A stretch of DNA of 64,000 nt, from positions 1 through 64,000 of the forward strand of contig BMZV01000007.1 of NCBI GenBank assembly GCA_014652975.1. The letters run 5' to 3'. Shown here one piece after another: positions 27,240 through 36,225 of the stretch; the first letter of the stretch is position 1; every line of letters begins with the position of its first letter. The notes below the pieces were generated by a model. That model ran no database searches and had not been told where the DNA came from. It saw nothing but the letters and a program-made list of their open reading frames with translations. This DNA is from Kocuria marina. GTDB lineage: Bacteria; Actinomycetota; Actinomycetes; Actinomycetales; Micrococcaceae. A program made the position numbers and the translations under genes.

Positions 27240-27935
27240 GTGAGCAACCATACAGACGCACCCGGTGCACCCGCTGCGGACCTCGCGGAGGGCCCGCGGC
27301 CCGTCACGAATGACCCTGCCACGCAGCAGGGCGCGCGGGACAGACGTTCCCGCAGCGCCACGCGGCTCAAGCTGATCGAACGCGCCCCCGCGGTCTTCGC
27401 CGAGCACGGCATCGAGGGCGCATCCGTGAGTGACCTGTGTGCCGCCGCGAACTTCACCCGCGGTGCGTTCTACTCCAATTTCGAGACCAAGACGGAATTG
27501 GCCGTCGCGGTGTTCGAGCACCTGGCCCGGCACCTCACCGAGACCCTCGATTCCCAACTGGACCAATGGCTCGATTCCGGCTTGGACATGGAAACCGTGG
27601 TCACCCGAATCATCCAGGGCATCACCGACCGGGTCTCCGACCCCAATCAGCAGGCCGTGCGGGTGGAGCTGTTCCTCGCGGCGTTCCGCTCCCCCGAGGT
27701 GCGCCGGGCCGTGGTGCCCATCCGGGATCTCGTCCACGGCGCCATCGAACAGGCCCTCACACGCGTGGCAGAGAGCCAGCACCTCGAATTCGTGGTCCCG
27801 CCCCAGGAAGTGGCCCGACTCATGGTCGCGAGCTACAGCGGTGTACTCACGGACCACATGGCCGTGGGTGGCGCAGAAGGCGGCGTCCGGTACATCATCC
27901 CCACCATGTGGCTCGCGTTCACGCGCCCCGCCTGA
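27240..27935 (+). CDS. TetR-family transcriptional regulator
   Basis: 231 residues from GTG 27240. A 35-residue polar N-terminus precedes the HTH: APAVFAEHGIEGASVSDLCAAANFTRGAFYSNFETKTELAVAVF, with the FTRGAFYSNF recognition-helix signature of the TetR/AcrR group. The C-terminal domain resembles TetR_C-type domains of drug-efflux repressors. It probably controls the divergent DUF3533 gene. Confidence 0.88.
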   Translation: MSNHTDAPGAPAADLAEGPRPVTNDPATQQGARDRRSRSATRLKLIERAPAVFAEHGIEGASVSDLCAAANFTRGAFYSNFETKTELAVAVFEHLARHLTETLDSQLDQWLDSGLDMETVVTRIIQGITDRVSDPNQQAVRVELFLAAFRSPEVRRAVVPIRDLVHGAIEQALTRVAESQHLEFVVPPQEVARLMVASYSGVLTDHMAVGGAEGGVRYIIPTMWLAFTRPA

Positions 27936-28007
27936 TCCCCGACCCCTGTTCTTCGGCCGCCCCGCGGCGACCACTCGGAAACGACGACGCCGCGGCCGCC
28001 CTTGGCC

Positions 28008-29050
28008 CCCACCCGGGGTGGGCGCGCCTGCCCCTGGTCGTACTGGCCACCATGGCCACCGTGATCGCCTCCCAGTCCGTGATCTCCGGGGCGTTCTCCG
28101 CCGCACGGCAGGCCGAGCGGCTGGGCTACCTCCCCCACATGACCGTGCGTCACACGGGTCAGCACGAGGAGGGGCAGATCTACATCCCCAGCGTGAACTG
28201 GGCCCTGTTTATCGGGGTGCTCGTCCTGCTGGTGGTGTTCCGCAGTTCCGAGCGGCTTGCGATCGCCTACGGATTGGGCGTGACGGGCACGTTCCTGCTG
28301 ACCACCACGCTGTTCCTGGTCTATGCACACATCAAACTGCGCTGGCCCCTGTGGCGGCTGATCGCGCTCGGCACGGTGCTCTACGTGGTCGAGGGGCTGT
28401 TCTTCGCGGCGAACACCGTGAAGCTCTTCCACGGCGGCTGGCTCCCCCTGGCGATCGCCGGGATCATGGGCGCGAGCATGCTCACGTGGCGCAAGGGCCG
28501 CCGGATCGTGATGGCCTACCAGAGTGACGTGGAAGGCCCGCTCACCGACTTCATCCGCCGCGCCCGCAACGGCCACCTCAACGAGGTCCCCGGGACCGCG
28601 GTCTACCTGCACCCCAACACGGTCCCCACCCCCCTCGCGCTGAGCGAGAACGCGCGGTTCAACCGGGTCATCCACGAAAAGGTGTTCATCGTGCGCACGG
28701 TTCCCGCCAACGTCCCGCACGTGGCACCGCAGGACACGGTCACGGTGGACCGTACGGGCGCGGACTCCGATCACATCACCCAGTTGACCCTGCACTACGG
28801 ATTCCTGGACGACCCGGACGTCCCCGCCGGCCCGCGGATCGCCCGCGATCACGGGGTGGACATCGACCCGGACACCGCCCGCTACTTCGTCTCCGAGCTC
28901 ACCCTCCTGGACGCGGGCCGCTACCGGGGCATGCGCAAACCGTTCAAGCTGCTGTTCATGGCCATGAGCCACAACGCTGCGGTCCCCGCCGACTACTACC
29001 GCCTCCCGCGCGAGCGCACGGTGATGATCGGGGCGCAGTTGGAGCTATGA
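28008..29050 (+). pseudogene. kup: C-terminal half of KUP potassium uptake protein
   Basis: From about 28008 the frame gives the second half of a Kup/HAK transporter: LVVLATMATVIASQSVISGAFSAARQAERLGYLP, the HTGQHEEGQIYIPSVNWALF loop, four more helices, and the C-terminal cytoplasmic domain ending YYRLPRERTVMIGAQLEL. The first 310 or so residues, with the pore-lining helices and the start, are gone. The homology begins 70 bp after the TetR stop codon with no start codon or ribosome site. A deletion between tetR and kup explains this. Confidence 0.85.
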
Positions 29051-29055
29051 GACGG

Positions 29056-29087
29056 ACGACGACGCTGCACGCCCGCAGCGTCGTCGT
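29056..29087. terminator. hairpin after kup remnant
   Basis: A perfect 13-bp stem (ACGACGACGCTGC with its complement) and a 6-base loop start 6 bases after the kup stop codon. No T-run follows. The 29088-29203 stretch holds nothing else. Confidence 0.6.
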
Positions 29088-29203
29088 CACGTGGTTGCCG
29101 CGCACGCGCCGTCGACCGCGAGAGCCCCGCAGCGACGTCGCCCCCGCAAGCTCCGCAGCAGCGGGACGACCGAGGGCGAGCGAACGCGAGACGGACGGAC
29201 CGG

Positions 29204-29866
29204 TCACACCACGAACGGCAACACGAACAACATGGTGAGCGACCAGATCAGGTGGGTCACGATCCCGGGGACCAGGGAGCGCGTGCGCTCGCGCAGGTAC
29301 CCCACGAACGCGCCGAGTGCGGCGGCAGCGAGCGCAAGCAGGGGGATGCCGGCCAGGGACGTGGCCGCGGTATAGGCGATCGTGGTCACGAGGATCCGGC
29401 GGCCCCGCGGGAGCACGCGCCACAGCGCGCCGCGGTAGTAGGTCTCCTCCGCGACGCCGTTGACCGCGGTGGTCAGGGCCACCATGAACAAGCTCCCCAC
29501 GCGGGCGTGGTTGAGCAGTTCGTGGACGGGCCCGGCCAGGAACGGCACGAGCCGCACCATGAAACCGCCCGCGATGAAAAGCGCCGCCAGCAGCAGACCT
29601 CCGATCACCGCGTCCCGCAAGCCCTTGGGGGTGACCTTCCAGGGCAGGCGCTCCCCCGTCATCCGCACGGCGATCGAACTGCCCATGATGTATACCCCCG
29701 CGAGGATGAAGGTTGCGGGGGTGAACCACGGGTCCCCGGCGGGGATGCGCAGGGACCACGCGAGACCTGCGGCGGCCAGGAGGCCCGTGATGATCACGAC
29801 CCACACGGTGCGCTTGCGCGTGGCCTGGGTGGCGTCCCCGTAGGGGCTGACCCGGTACTCGCTCAC
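29204..29866 (-). CDS. CPBP-family intramembrane metalloprotease (CAAX-like)
   Basis: 220 residues, about six to seven membrane helices. It has the glutamic-protease motif EETYYRGALW (EExxxR), a second-motif-like LAALGAFVGYLRERT region and HLIWSLTM. Members cleave prenylated proteins or modify bacteriocin immunity in bacteria; the substrate here is unknown. It starts 4 bp after the stop of the NAD(P)-binding/TspO fusion, so the two form an operon. Confidence 0.85.
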   Translation of the reverse strand: MSEYRVSPYGDATQATRKRTVWVVIITGLLAAAGLAWSLRIPAGDPWFTPATFILAGVYIMGSSIAVRMTGERLPWKVTPKGLRDAVIGGLLLAALFIAGGFMVRLVPFLAGPVHELLNHARVGSLFMVALTTAVNGVAEETYYRGALWRVLPRGRRILVTTIAYTAATSLAGIPLLALAAAALGAFVGYLRERTRSLVPGIVTHLIWSLTMLFVLPFVV

Positions 29867-29870
29867 ATCA

Positions 29871-31328
29871 TCACTTCCTGCGCCGATTGAGTGCTCGGAG
29901 GGTGTTGGTCAGGACGGCGGCGAACGCGGTCCAGCCCGCGTACGGGCTGAGCACAGCGCCCTTCTCGGGGGACACCTTTGCGCTACGGCGCACCAGGTCC
30001 GCGCTGCTGAGTGTCAACAGGACAGACTCCACGGAAGACGCGGTGAGCTGCTTGCGGTGGAAGAACAGGATGCTCCACCCGGCGTTGAGCACCAGGTTGG
30101 TCCCGAGCGCGGCGATGTAGGCGCGCTTCTCCTTCTCCTGCTTCTTCTCCCCGAGATCCGCGATGGACAGCGCGCCCACCGCGGCGATGTCCGCGTACAG
30201 AGCCGTCCATGCCACGGGGAACAGCCAGGCCGGGGGCTGGAACCGGGGCTTGCGCAGTGTGCGGTACCACCGCGAACCGGGGTCGGTCGCCAGGGAACCG
30301 GCCACCGCCGTGGCCGCCACGGCCCCCGCGGTGGTCAGGAAGACGCGGCGCCACCGGCCGAGGTCCTCGTTCTTCACGGCGGCGCGCACCGCGTCGGCGA
30401 AGGACGTGTGCCCGCCCTCCGGGGCACCGATGTAATCGTCCAGGTCCCGTTCGTGCAGCACGGTGTCGTGCTGGAGGCTACCGATCAGAGGCCGCGCGAG
30501 CCGGGAGCTGATGGGGGTCGCCAGCCCGATCCAGTACGCCGCGAGCTCGGCGGTGGTCACGGGCGCGGTGAGCATGAACCGCCCGCCCTTGCCCACAGCC
30601 CGGGCGTACTGGTCCAGCATGTCCGCGTACTCGATGGCGTCCGGACCGCCCACGTCGAACGTGCGGTTCACGTCCGACGGCAGGTCCGCCGCCCCCGCGA
30701 GGTAGTGCACCACATCCGCCACGGCGATCGGCTGGATCCGGTTGCGCACCCACTTGGGGGCGATTGCACCCGGCAGTCGCTCGGAGAGGTGACGGATCAT
30801 GATGAAGGACGAGGACTCGTCCCCGATCACCACACCCGTCTGCAGCGCCGCAGTGGGCACCCCGGAGTCCATGAGCGCCTGCCCCACCTCCACGCGCGAA
30901 CGCAGGTGATCGGACAGTTGCTCGACCGGTTCGTCCGTGGGGTGCAGTCCCCCCAGGTAGACGATCCGCTGCACGTGGGCGTCGTGAGCGGCCCGCGCGA
31001 ACGTCTCCGCCATCTCCACTTCTTCCTGTACGAAGTTCTCGGAGTCGCCCATGGAGTGCAGCAGGTACCACGCGACGTCCACGTCCTTCAGGGCGCGGGC
31101 GACGTCGCTCGCGTCCGAGGCGTCCCCCTCCACCACTTCCGCGCGGCCGGGTTCTGCGCTCTGCCCATCGGGGACGACAGCGTCCCCCCAGGGGAGGTCG
31201 CGCACCTTCTCCGCACTGCGGCTGAGCAGGCGCACCCGCCACCCCCGCTGCAACAGTTCCTGGGCCACCTGGCCGCCAATGTATCCCGTGGCTCCCGTGA
31301 CCAGGGCGAGCCGTGCGGTCTCAGTCAT
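29871..31328 (-). CDS. NAD(P)H-binding (SDR-like) domain fused to TspO/MBR domain
   Basis: 485 residues. The N-terminal half (1-330) is an atypical Rossmann protein with TGATGYIGGQVAQELL, YLLHSMGDSENF and VYLGGLHP. A membrane-bound C-terminal part (about 335-485) shows the TspO signature WYRTLRKPRFQPPAWLFPVAW and a late WSILFFHRKQLT. TspO proteins bind tetrapyrroles or sterol-like ligands. Start at ATG 31328. Fusions of this kind are found in some actinobacteria; the joint function is not known. Confidence 0.85.
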   Translation of the reverse strand: MTETARLALVTGATGYIGGQVAQELLQRGWRVRLLSRSAEKVRDLPWGDAVVPDGQSAEPGRAEVVEGDASDASDVARALKDVDVAWYLLHSMGDSENFVQEEVEMAETFARAAHDAHVQRIVYLGGLHPTDEPVEQLSDHLRSRVEVGQALMDSGVPTAALQTGVVIGDESSSFIMIRHLSERLPGAIAPKWVRNRIQPIAVADVVHYLAGAADLPSDVNRTFDVGGPDAIEYADMLDQYARAVGKGGRFMLTAPVTTAELAAYWIGLATPISSRLARPLIGSLQHDTVLHERDLDDYIGAPEGGHTSFADAVRAAVKNEDLGRWRRVFLTTAGAVAATAVAGSLATDPGSRWYRTLRKPRFQPPAWLFPVAWTALYADIAAVGALSIADLGEKKQEKEKRAYIAALGTNLVLNAGWSILFFHRKQLTASSVESVLLTLSSADLVRRSAKVSPEKGAVLSPYAGWTAFAAVLTNTLRALNRRRK

Positions 31329-31430
31329 GCGAACTCCCAACCGTGAACGATCCGTGGATGACCGCGGCGGCCACCCCATCCATGTCGATCGTATGCCGAG
31401 CATCCGACGCCACCCACGGGCAGGGCTCCG

Positions 31431-31886
31431 TCACCCGCGGACGTCCACGTCCTCGAAGATCAGGAACGTCTGCGTGTCCACGACCTCCGGCATGGGCTGG
31501 ATGCGGTCGAAGATCACCTCCCGCAGTTCCGCCGTGCCCCGGGCGCGCACGAGGAGCATGACGTCGAACGTGCCACCCACCAGTGCGATGTGCTGCACCT
31601 GGGGGATCTTGCGCAGCTTCACGCACAGGGACGGCCACGTGTTCTGCTTCAACCGCACTGTCACGTATGCCGAGGCCTCAAGCCCCGCCCGCGCGGGATC
31701 GATCACCGCGGTGTAGCGCAGCACCACGCCTTGTTCGTGCAGCCTGCGGATGCGCTCGTAGGCGTGCGCGCGGGAGATGTGGACCTTGGCCGCGAGCGCG
31801 GTCACCGATTGCCGTGCGTCCGCCGAGAGTTCCTCCAGGATCCGTCGATCCGTGTCGTCCAGTTCGGGGCGCTCCCGCTCCGCCAT
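31431..31886 (-). CDS. Lrp/AsnC-family regulator, likely of the bkd operon
   Basis: 151 residues. An HTH at about 7-55 (LDDTDRRILEELSADARQSVTALAAKVHISRAHAYERIRRLHEQGVV) is followed by a RAM-type ligand domain. ATG 31886 is preceded by AAGGAG at 6 bases; ATG 31907 is possible but less well placed. It is divergent from the branched-chain oxoacid dehydrogenase operon, the usual arrangement for BkdR activators responding to branched-chain amino acids. The 31887-32259 gap of 370 bp contains the shared control region, low GC near 32050-32160, with a TACTGT -10-like box near 32158. Confidence 0.88.
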   Translation of the reverse strand: MAERERPELDDTDRRILEELSADARQSVTALAAKVHISRAHAYERIRRLHEQGVVLRYTAVIDPARAGLEASAYVTVRLKQNTWPSLCVKLRKIPQVQHIALVGGTFDVMLLVRARGTAELREVIFDRIQPMPEVVDTQTFLIFEDVDVRG

Positions 31887-32259
31887 CCGGTACTCCTTCT
31901 CTGTCATCGTGCCCCGCGGTCTCTCGTCATGGGCCTCGCGCTCCATGACCATGGGCCTCACGCCCCTTCGCGACGGCCCGCGCGCTTCGGGGGTGACGAC
32001 GACGCCGCGCCGAGCGCCGTCGTCACCGGACGCGACGCGGTAGACGAAGCAGCATGACGCACGTCACTACCAAGCATATTGTCCATGAGAGCGCCCCAGA
32101 ATCACCGTTCGTCCACGAATTTCCCCCGGTGTGGAGACGAGGCGGCCGAATTTTTCATACTGTGCGGACGATGTGTCCACCCCGCCCTTCGCTGCGCGCT
32201 GCCGCGGAACGAGGTGCCGGGCACCACCGACTTCCACACAGAGAAGAAAGGGACGCACC

Positions 32260-33462
32260 ATGAGCGAGCCCACCCCCGCCGGTGGCGAATCCGCCGCCCA
32301 GGAGCACACCCCGTCCGTGAATCCGGCGGTGGAGGCCTCCAAAAACTTCGGGATCACCCCCGAGCAGTACATGCTGCCCGCGAGCAGCGAGATCCGGCTG
32401 CTGAACCCCGACGGCAGCGCGGTCCCGGAGTCCGAGCAGGGTCAGGAGCCCGGCCACGAGTACCCCATGCCGGAGAACTCCCGCCTGCTGGACGCCTACG
32501 AGAAGCTCGTGGTGGGCCGGCGCATCAACGACCAGAACATGGCGCTCGTGCGACAGGGCCGCATGGCGGTCTACCCGTCCAGCCACGGCCAGGAGGCCTG
32601 CCAGGTGGCGGCTGCCCTGTGCCTCGAGGACGACGATTGGTTGTTCCCCACCTACCGTGACTCCGTGGCCGTGATGTCCCGCGGTGTGGATCCGCTGGAG
32701 GTCATGAGCACCTACCGCGGGGACTGGCACGGCGGCTACGACCCCCGCAAGTACAAGGTCTCCGTCCAGGCCACTCCGCTGACCACGCAGCTGCTGCACG
32801 CCGTGGGTGTGGCCCACGCCGCCAAGCTGCGCGGCGAGAACACGGTGACGTTGGCCATGTGCGGTGACGGGGCGACGTCGGAGGGGGACTTCCACGAGGC
32901 CCTGAACTTCGCGGCCGTCTTCCAGCTGCCCGTCCTGTTCCTGGTGCAGAACAACGGGTACGCGATCTCCGTGCCGCTGTCCTCGCAGACGCGCGCGCCG
33001 TCCCTGGCCCACAAGGGTGTGGGCTACGGGATGGCCAGCGAGCGCGTGGATGGCAACGACCTCGCGGCGCTGCTCTCCGTCCTGGGCCGCGGCGTGGAGC
33101 TGTGCCGCCAGGGCGGCGGTCCGCTGCTCGTGGAGGCCATGACCTACCGCATGCAAGCGCACACCAACGCGGACGACGACACCCGTTACCGCGAGCGCGA
33201 CGAGGTCAGCGAGTGGGTGGCCAAGGACCCGATCACCCGCATGCAGCGCTACCTCTCCGACCAGGGTGCGCTGGACGACGCCGCGTCCCAACGGATCTCG
33301 GAGCACGCCGAGGCCATGGCCAAGCGGCTGCGCGAGGCCATGGCCTCCAAGCCGGAACTGGATCCCCAGGACCTGTTCCGCTTCGTCTACCACGAACCCA
33401 CGACCCAGTTGCGCGAACAAGCCGCTCAGCTGGCCGACGAGCTCTCCCGAGAGGAGGCGTGA
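32260..33462 (+). CDS. bkdA1: branched-chain 2-oxoacid dehydrogenase E1 alpha subunit
   Basis: 400 residues. The thiamine diphosphate-binding motif GDGATSEGDFHEALNFAAVFQLPVLFLVQNN is complete, and the alpha-subunit signature YRMQAHTNADDDTRYR follows. It decarboxylates 2-oxo acids from Val, Leu and Ile and transfers the acyl group to lipoyl-E2. The branched-chain type is preferred over pyruvate because of the Lrp neighbour and gene order; a pyruvate dehydrogenase role is not excluded. The stop and the next ATG share one base (TGATG). Confidence 0.88.
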   Translation: MSEPTPAGGESAAQEHTPSVNPAVEASKNFGITPEQYMLPASSEIRLLNPDGSAVPESEQGQEPGHEYPMPENSRLLDAYEKLVVGRRINDQNMALVRQGRMAVYPSSHGQEACQVAAALCLEDDDWLFPTYRDSVAVMSRGVDPLEVMSTYRGDWHGGYDPRKYKVSVQATPLTTQLLHAVGVAHAAKLRGENTVTLAMCGDGATSEGDFHEALNFAAVFQLPVLFLVQNNGYAISVPLSSQTRAPSLAHKGVGYGMASERVDGNDLAALLSVLGRGVELCRQGGGPLLVEAMTYRMQAHTNADDDTRYRERDEVSEWVAKDPITRMQRYLSDQGALDDAASQRISEHAEAMAKRLREAMASKPELDPQDLFRFVYHEPTTQLREQAAQLADELSREEA

Positions 33463-34472
33463 TGAGCGTTTCGAAAGTCAGTTTCGCCAAGGCGCTGAAC
33501 ACCGCACTCGCGGACGCCATGGAGGCGTCCCGGGAGGTCGTGGTCTTCGGTGAGGACGTGGGGACCCTGGGCGGGGTCTTCCGCATCACGGACGGGTTGA
33601 CCGCGCGCTTCGGCCGCGAGCGCTGCTTCGACACCCCGCTCGCGGAGTCGGGGATCATCGGCACCGCGGTGGGCATGGCCATGAACGGCATGCGCCCGGT
33701 CGCGGAGATGCAGTTCGACGCGTTCGCGTACCCCGCGTTCGAGCAGGTGGCCTCCCACGTGGCCAAGATGCACAACCGGACCCGCGGCAAGCTGCCCATG
33801 CCCCTGGTCATCCGCATCCCCTACGGCGGTGGCGTGGGCGGTGTGGAACACCACTGCGACTCCTCCGAGTCCTACTACGCGCACACCCCGGGGCTGAAGG
33901 TCTTCACCCCGGCCTCCGTGACGGACGCCTACGTGATGCTGCGCGAGGCGATCGACTCGCCGGACCCCGTGGTGTTCTTCGAGCCCAAGCGGCTGTACTG
34001 GTCCACCGCGCAGGTGGACCTGGACGAGCTGCGCTCGCAGTACGAGAACGGGACGCTGCCGCGCCGGGAGGGCCACGCCGTCGTCGCCCGCGAAGGCAGT
34101 GACGCGACCCTGATCAGCTACGGGCCGTCCGTGCCCGTGTGCCTGGCCGCAGCCGAGGAAGCCGCCCGGGACGGGATGTCCGTGGAGGTCGTGGACCTGG
34201 GCTCCGTGGTCCCCTACGACGACAAGACCGTGGCCGCCTCGGTGCGCAAGACCGGGCGCGCCGTGGTCGTGGCCGAGGCCCAGGGCTTCGCGTCTGTGGC
34301 CTCGGAGATCGCCGCGCGCACCCAGGAACGCTGCTTCCACTCGCTCGCCGCACCGGTGCTGCGGGTCACGGGATTCGACATCCCCTACCCCTCGCCGTCC
34401 TTCGAGCACCACCACATCCCGAGCTCCGAGCGCGTCCTGGATGCCCTGGACGACCTGCAATGGGAGGACTGA
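33462..34472 (+). CDS. bkdA2: branched-chain 2-oxoacid dehydrogenase E1 beta subunit
   Basis: 336 residues of transketolase-type beta subunit: VVVFGEDVGTLGGVFRITDGL, CFDTPLAESGIIGTAVGMAMNG, IPYGGGVGGVEHHCDSSE and VVDLGSVVPYD. It completes the heterotetrameric E1. The ATG overlaps the alpha stop; GAGGAGG lies 6 bases ahead. E2 follows after 3 bp. Confidence 0.9.
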   Translation: MSVSKVSFAKALNTALADAMEASREVVVFGEDVGTLGGVFRITDGLTARFGRERCFDTPLAESGIIGTAVGMAMNGMRPVAEMQFDAFAYPAFEQVASHVAKMHNRTRGKLPMPLVIRIPYGGGVGGVEHHCDSSESYYAHTPGLKVFTPASVTDAYVMLREAIDSPDPVVFFEPKRLYWSTAQVDLDELRSQYENGTLPRREGHAVVAREGSDATLISYGPSVPVCLAAAEEAARDGMSVEVVDLGSVVPYDDKTVAASVRKTGRAVVVAEAQGFASVASEIAARTQERCFHSLAAPVLRVTGFDIPYPSPSFEHHHIPSSERVLDALDDLQWED

Positions 34473-34475
34473 CCC

Positions 34476-36104
34476 GTGAGCATCAATGTGTTCAACCTGC
34501 CCGACCTGGGCGAAGGGCTCACCGAGGCGGACATCCTCCGCTGGCTCGTGGCCGAGGGTGACACCGTCACCATGGACCAGCCGATCGTGGAGGTGGAGAC
34601 CGCCAAGTCGGCCGTGGAGGTACCCACCCCGTTCGAGGGCGTGGTGCACACACTCCACGGCGCCGAGGGCGACACGCTGCTGGTGGGCCAACCGCTGATC
34701 TCCGTCTCCGACGGCATCGAGGCCCCGGAGTCCGCCGCGGGTTCCGGATCCGACGACGACGCTCCCGAGCCCACCCACGGGGCCGGGTACCGCGAGGAGG
34801 AGCTCGCGGGCACCCGCCCGTCGGCCGAGCTCTCCGTGGACGAGGCCGACCCCGAGGCCGGCGAGGACGAGTCCTCCGGCAACGTGTTGATCGGTTACGG
34901 GACGTCCGCCGCGGGGTCCTCCCGGCGGCGGCGGCGCAAGCGCGGCGGTCCTGCCGCTCCGGACGGCGCTGCCCCCACGGGCGCGGCTGCCCACACGCAC
35001 GACGCGCTGACCGCGGCACCCCGGATGGCCCCCACGGTCGTCTCGCCACTCGTGCGCAAGCTCGCGCGCGAACACGGCGTGGACATCACCGCGCTCGCGG
35101 GCACCGGCCCGGGCGGTCTCATCATGCGCCGCGACGTCCTCATTGCGCTGGACCAGGTCGAGGACCAGCGTTCCCGGGCCGACGCCGCCGGGCCGGCTCC
35201 CACGGGTCTGGCCACGGCCGGTCCCGCGGCCCCGGGTCTCACGACCGGTGCACCCGTTCCGCCGCCCCCGGCACCGGGTGGACCGGGGGCTCAGGGTGGA
35301 CCTGCGGGCCTGGCCGGGGCTCCGAAGCCGCCCGCGGCGCCGTCGTCCTCGCCGGAGCTCGGTGGGACGGGTCAGGACGTGGACCCCCGCACGGGGTTGG
35401 GCGTGGCCGTCCGGGAGCCCGTCAAGGGTGTGCGCAAGACCATTGCGGACGCCATGACGCGCTCGCGAGGCGAGATCCCCGAGGCCACCGTGTGGGTGGA
35501 CGTGGACGCCACCGAGCTGCTGCGCTTGCGCGCCGAGCTCAAGGCCGCGGACCCGCGGACCACGCCCAGCCTGCTCGCGCTGATCGCGCGGTTCACGTTG
35601 GCCGGGCTGCAGCGGTTCCCGCAGTTGAACGCGCGCATGGACACCGCGCCGGACGGATCCCGCACGATCACCCGGTTCCAGGGCATCAACCTGGGGCTCG
35701 CCGTGGAGTCCGAGCGCGGGCTCATGGTGCCCAACCTGCGCAACGCGGACCGGCTCAGCGCCGTGGAGCTCACGGTGGCCATGCGGGAGGTCATCGACGT
35801 CGCCCGCTCCGGCAAGGCCTCCCCCGCGCAGCTGAGTGGTTCCACGTTCACGCTGAACAACTACGGGGTGTTCGGCACGGACGGTGCCACGCCCATCATC
35901 AACCACCCGGAGGTCGCGATCCTGGGGATCGGTCGGATCATCGACAAGCCGTGGGTGGTCAACGGTGAACTCGCGGTGCGCAAGGTCGCGACCCTGTCGA
36001 TCGCTTTCGACCACCGCGTGTGCGACGGCGGCGCGGCGGGCGGCTTCATCCGCTTCGTGGCCGACTGCATCGAGAACCCCGCGGGGGCGCTGGCGCGGAT
36101 CTGA
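34476..36104 (+). CDS. bkdB: dihydrolipoamide acyltransferase E2
   Basis: 542 residues. The lipoyl domain at 1-78 has ETAKSAVEVP (Lys lipoylated). An acidic linker follows, then a peripheral-subunit-binding domain at about 185-225 (VSPLVRKLAREHGVDITALAGTGPGGLIMRRDV), a Pro/Gly/Ala linker, and a catalytic domain at about 305-542 with DHRVCDGGAAGGF (the His and Asp of DHRxxDG). The GTG start at 34476 is set by GGGAGGA upstream. No E3 gene follows; it must come from elsewhere. Confidence 0.92.
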   Translation: MSINVFNLPDLGEGLTEADILRWLVAEGDTVTMDQPIVEVETAKSAVEVPTPFEGVVHTLHGAEGDTLLVGQPLISVSDGIEAPESAAGSGSDDDAPEPTHGAGYREEELAGTRPSAELSVDEADPEAGEDESSGNVLIGYGTSAAGSSRRRRRKRGGPAAPDGAAPTGAAAHTHDALTAAPRMAPTVVSPLVRKLAREHGVDITALAGTGPGGLIMRRDVLIALDQVEDQRSRADAAGPAPTGLATAGPAAPGLTTGAPVPPPPAPGGPGAQGGPAGLAGAPKPPAAPSSSPELGGTGQDVDPRTGLGVAVREPVKGVRKTIADAMTRSRGEIPEATVWVDVDATELLRLRAELKAADPRTTPSLLALIARFTLAGLQRFPQLNARMDTAPDGSRTITRFQGINLGLAVESERGLMVPNLRNADRLSAVELTVAMREVIDVARSGKASPAQLSGSTFTLNNYGVFGTDGATPIINHPEVAILGIGRIIDKPWVVNGELAVRKVATLSIAFDHRVCDGGAAGGFIRFVADCIENPAGALARI

Positions 36105-36114
36105 TCGTCCCGGC

Positions 36115-36149
36115 GCGGGGTGCGCTGCCGCTCACGGCGTGCACCCCGC
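36115..36149 (+). terminator. hairpin after the bkd operon
   Basis: GCGGGGTGC pairs with GCACCCCGC over 17 bases, starting 10 bases after the E2 stop. Followed by a second, stronger structure. Confidence 0.5.
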
Positions 36150-36158
36150 TCTCCTGAC

Positions 36159-36190
36159 GACGGCGCGTGGACCTCGGTCCGCGCGCCGTC
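36159..36190. terminator. second hairpin between convergent genes
   Basis: GACGGCGCG (36159-36167) pairs with CGCGCCGTC (36182-36190), with an inner GGACC/GGTCC pair extending the stem. Lies between the E2 end and the convergent prenyl-synthase-like gene. Confidence 0.5.
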
Positions 36191-36225
36191 GCCGTGTGTG
36201 GGGCACGGCTTGTGCCGCGTCGGTG

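Noticed and set aside
33426-36014. 862-codon minus-strand frame across E1 beta and E2
   Set aside because: Mirror of the bkd genes; composition is typical of antisense high-GC frames and no domain is recognisable.
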